Positions 63,260 to 64,000 of a DNA stretch of 64,000 nt are shown piece after piece (position 1 is the stretch's first letter; every line of letters starts with the position of its first letter). A program made the translations under genes and the position numbers. The stretch comes from Candidatus Binatia bacterium (GTDB lineage Bacteria > Desulfobacterota > Binatia > HRBIN30). The notes beneath the pieces are model-generated. The model was not told the origin of the DNA and ran no database searches. It saw only the letters and a program-made list of their open reading frames with translations. Where the stretch lies: positions 175,844 to 239,843 of the forward strand of contig BPIR01000002.1 in NCBI GenBank assembly GCA_026004215.1, given 5' to 3'.

Positions 63260-64000
63260 AGCAACCTATTCGCGCGGCCGTGATCGGGGCCGGCTACCTC
63301 GGCCGTTTCCATGCGCTCAAGTATGCGAGCATGCCCGACGTGAAACTCGTGGCTGTGGCGGATGTGGACGCCGAACGTGCCGAGGCAGTGGCACGCGAGA
63401 CGAATACACGGCCGGTGCTGGACTACCACGACCTCCTCGGAGAAGTGGATTGCGCGAGTCTAGCGGTGCCCACTCCGTTGCACGCGCCTATCGCGGAGAC
63501 GCTCTTGTCGGCCGGCGTGGATGTGTTGGTGGAGAAGCCATTTACCGAAACGGCCGCCGAAGGCCGGAGGCTGGTCCAGCAGGCACAACGAAGCGGCCGC
63601 ATTTTGCAAGTGGGCCACCTGGAGCGCTTCAACCCGGCCCTGCAGACGGTGCGCGCCATTTTGACAGAACCGCGCTTCGTCGAATGCCATCGCTTGGGAA
63701 CGTTCGTGGAGCGAGGAACGGACGTGGACGTAGTGCTGGACCTGATGATTCACGACCTCGACGTTTTGTTGAGTCTCGTGCCCGGCGAGGTGGCCGAGAT
63801 CGAGTCCGTGGGCGTGCCCGTACTCACGCCCCACATTGACATTGCCCATGCGCGGCTTCGCTTCACCAACGGTTGCATTGCCAACCTCACCGCCAGTCGC
63901 GTCGCCTTGAAGCGCGAGCGCAAGCTGCGCTTGTTTCAGGCGGACACGTACGTGTCGCTGGACTACGGCGAGCGCCACATTCGCATCGTGCGGCGAGCCA
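63256..64000 (+). CDS. Gfo/Idh/MocA-family oxidoreductase, truncated by window end
   Basis: 248 codons are present before the window stops, beginning at GTG 63256 with a 4-base overlap with lpxI. The NAD motif is AVIGAGYLGRFHALKY; VLVEKPFTETAAEGRRLVQQ contains the EKP dinucleotide-binding motif, and GHLERFNPA with IHDLDVLL are conserved in the C-terminal domain. Members near lipid A genes include GnnA, which oxidises UDP-GlcNAc at C3. That assignment is suggested only by the coupling to lpxI; other sugar or inositol dehydrogenases fit equally well. Confidence 0.88.
   Translation, partial: MKQPIRAAVIGAGYLGRFHALKYASMPDVKLVAVADVDAERAEAVARETNTRPVLDYHDLLGEVDCASLAVPTPLHAPIAETLLSAGVDVLVEKPFTETAAEGRRLVQQAQRSGRILQVGHLERFNPALQTVRAILTEPRFVECHRLGTFVERGTDVDVVLDLMIHDLDVLLSLVPGEVAEIESVGVPVLTPHIDIAHARLRFTNGCIANLTASRVALKRERKLRLFQADTYVSLDYGERHIRIVRRA

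Overview
The window is GC-rich bacterial chromosome, densely packed with short intergenic gaps and no phage, insertion sequence, CRISPR array, rRNA or tRNA that I can support. The cell is Gram-negative: it has bamA, an OmpH/Skp chaperone, fabZ, lpxA, lpxI, LolC/LolE-type permeases with lolD, lipoprotein signals and several outer-membrane barrels. The gene mix (F420-type luciferase-like oxidoreductase, nitronate monooxygenase, DUF35-thiolase fusion, rtcB plus archease, phosphoketolase, beta-helix proteins with a PTPTRT-type linker, and a lysS-lol gene order) suggests an uncultured relative of the former Deltaproteobacteria, possibly Candidatus Binatota. That placement is inference, not something the sequence proves.

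Layout. 1-2.1 kb: a tiny basic protein, a beta-helix lipoprotein and a hotdog thioesterase. 2.3-7.1 kb: a leucine-biosynthesis operon (leuA, leuB, a catalytically dead aspartate-semialdehyde dehydrogenase homologue, frameshifted truA) preceded by a Leu-rich leader peptide and an intrinsic attenuator that I could lay out in detail. 7.3-10.9 kb: outer-membrane protein, recN, nadK. 11-17.7 kb: GH144-like glucanase, nitronate monooxygenase behind a perfect TetR-type palindrome, a frameshifted beta-helix surface protein, a small secreted protein and a TudS-DUF1722 protein. 17.9-23.7 kb: rtcB, archease and a diheme cytochrome in one operon, then a thioesterase, a cytochrome c peroxidase and an SDR. 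23.9-38 kb: a long minus-strand block: SDR, yjbQ and pyrF; nagZ; a Rieske ferredoxin and a DUF35-thiolase fusion; lysS, two Lol permeases and lolD; a beta-CASP nuclease with a PRPP synthetase; and two small zinc-binding proteins. 38-51 kb: LLM oxidoreductase, SGNH hydrolase, a four-gene minus-strand run (PLP lyase, PM20D1-like M20 peptidase, outer-membrane barrel, very large hydrolase lipoprotein), then a carboxylesterase and a quinone reductase. 51.4-64 kb: the envelope cluster bamA-ompH-fabZ-lpxA, rppH, a fur-rhodanese pair with an unusual overlap, phosphoketolase-fhs, and lpxI with a Gfo/Idh oxidoreductase that runs off the edge.

How the genes work together. Envelope assembly is the strongest theme: BamA and Skp for barrels, Lol for lipoproteins, FabZ/LpxA/LpxI for lipid A, NagZ for wall recycling. 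Leucine synthesis appears to be controlled by transcription attenuation. RtcB with archease is an RNA repair module. The 40-48 kb run, with translationally coupled sphingosine-phosphate-lyase-like and N-acyl-amino-acid-hydrolase-like genes next to a barrel and a giant exported hydrolase, is the best candidate for an undescribed lipid or amide turnover system. Three families of palindromic or GC-rich interspersed repeats sit in the longer gaps, and two genes (truA and the 14-16 kb beta-helix gene) are broken by single-base changes in short homopolymers.
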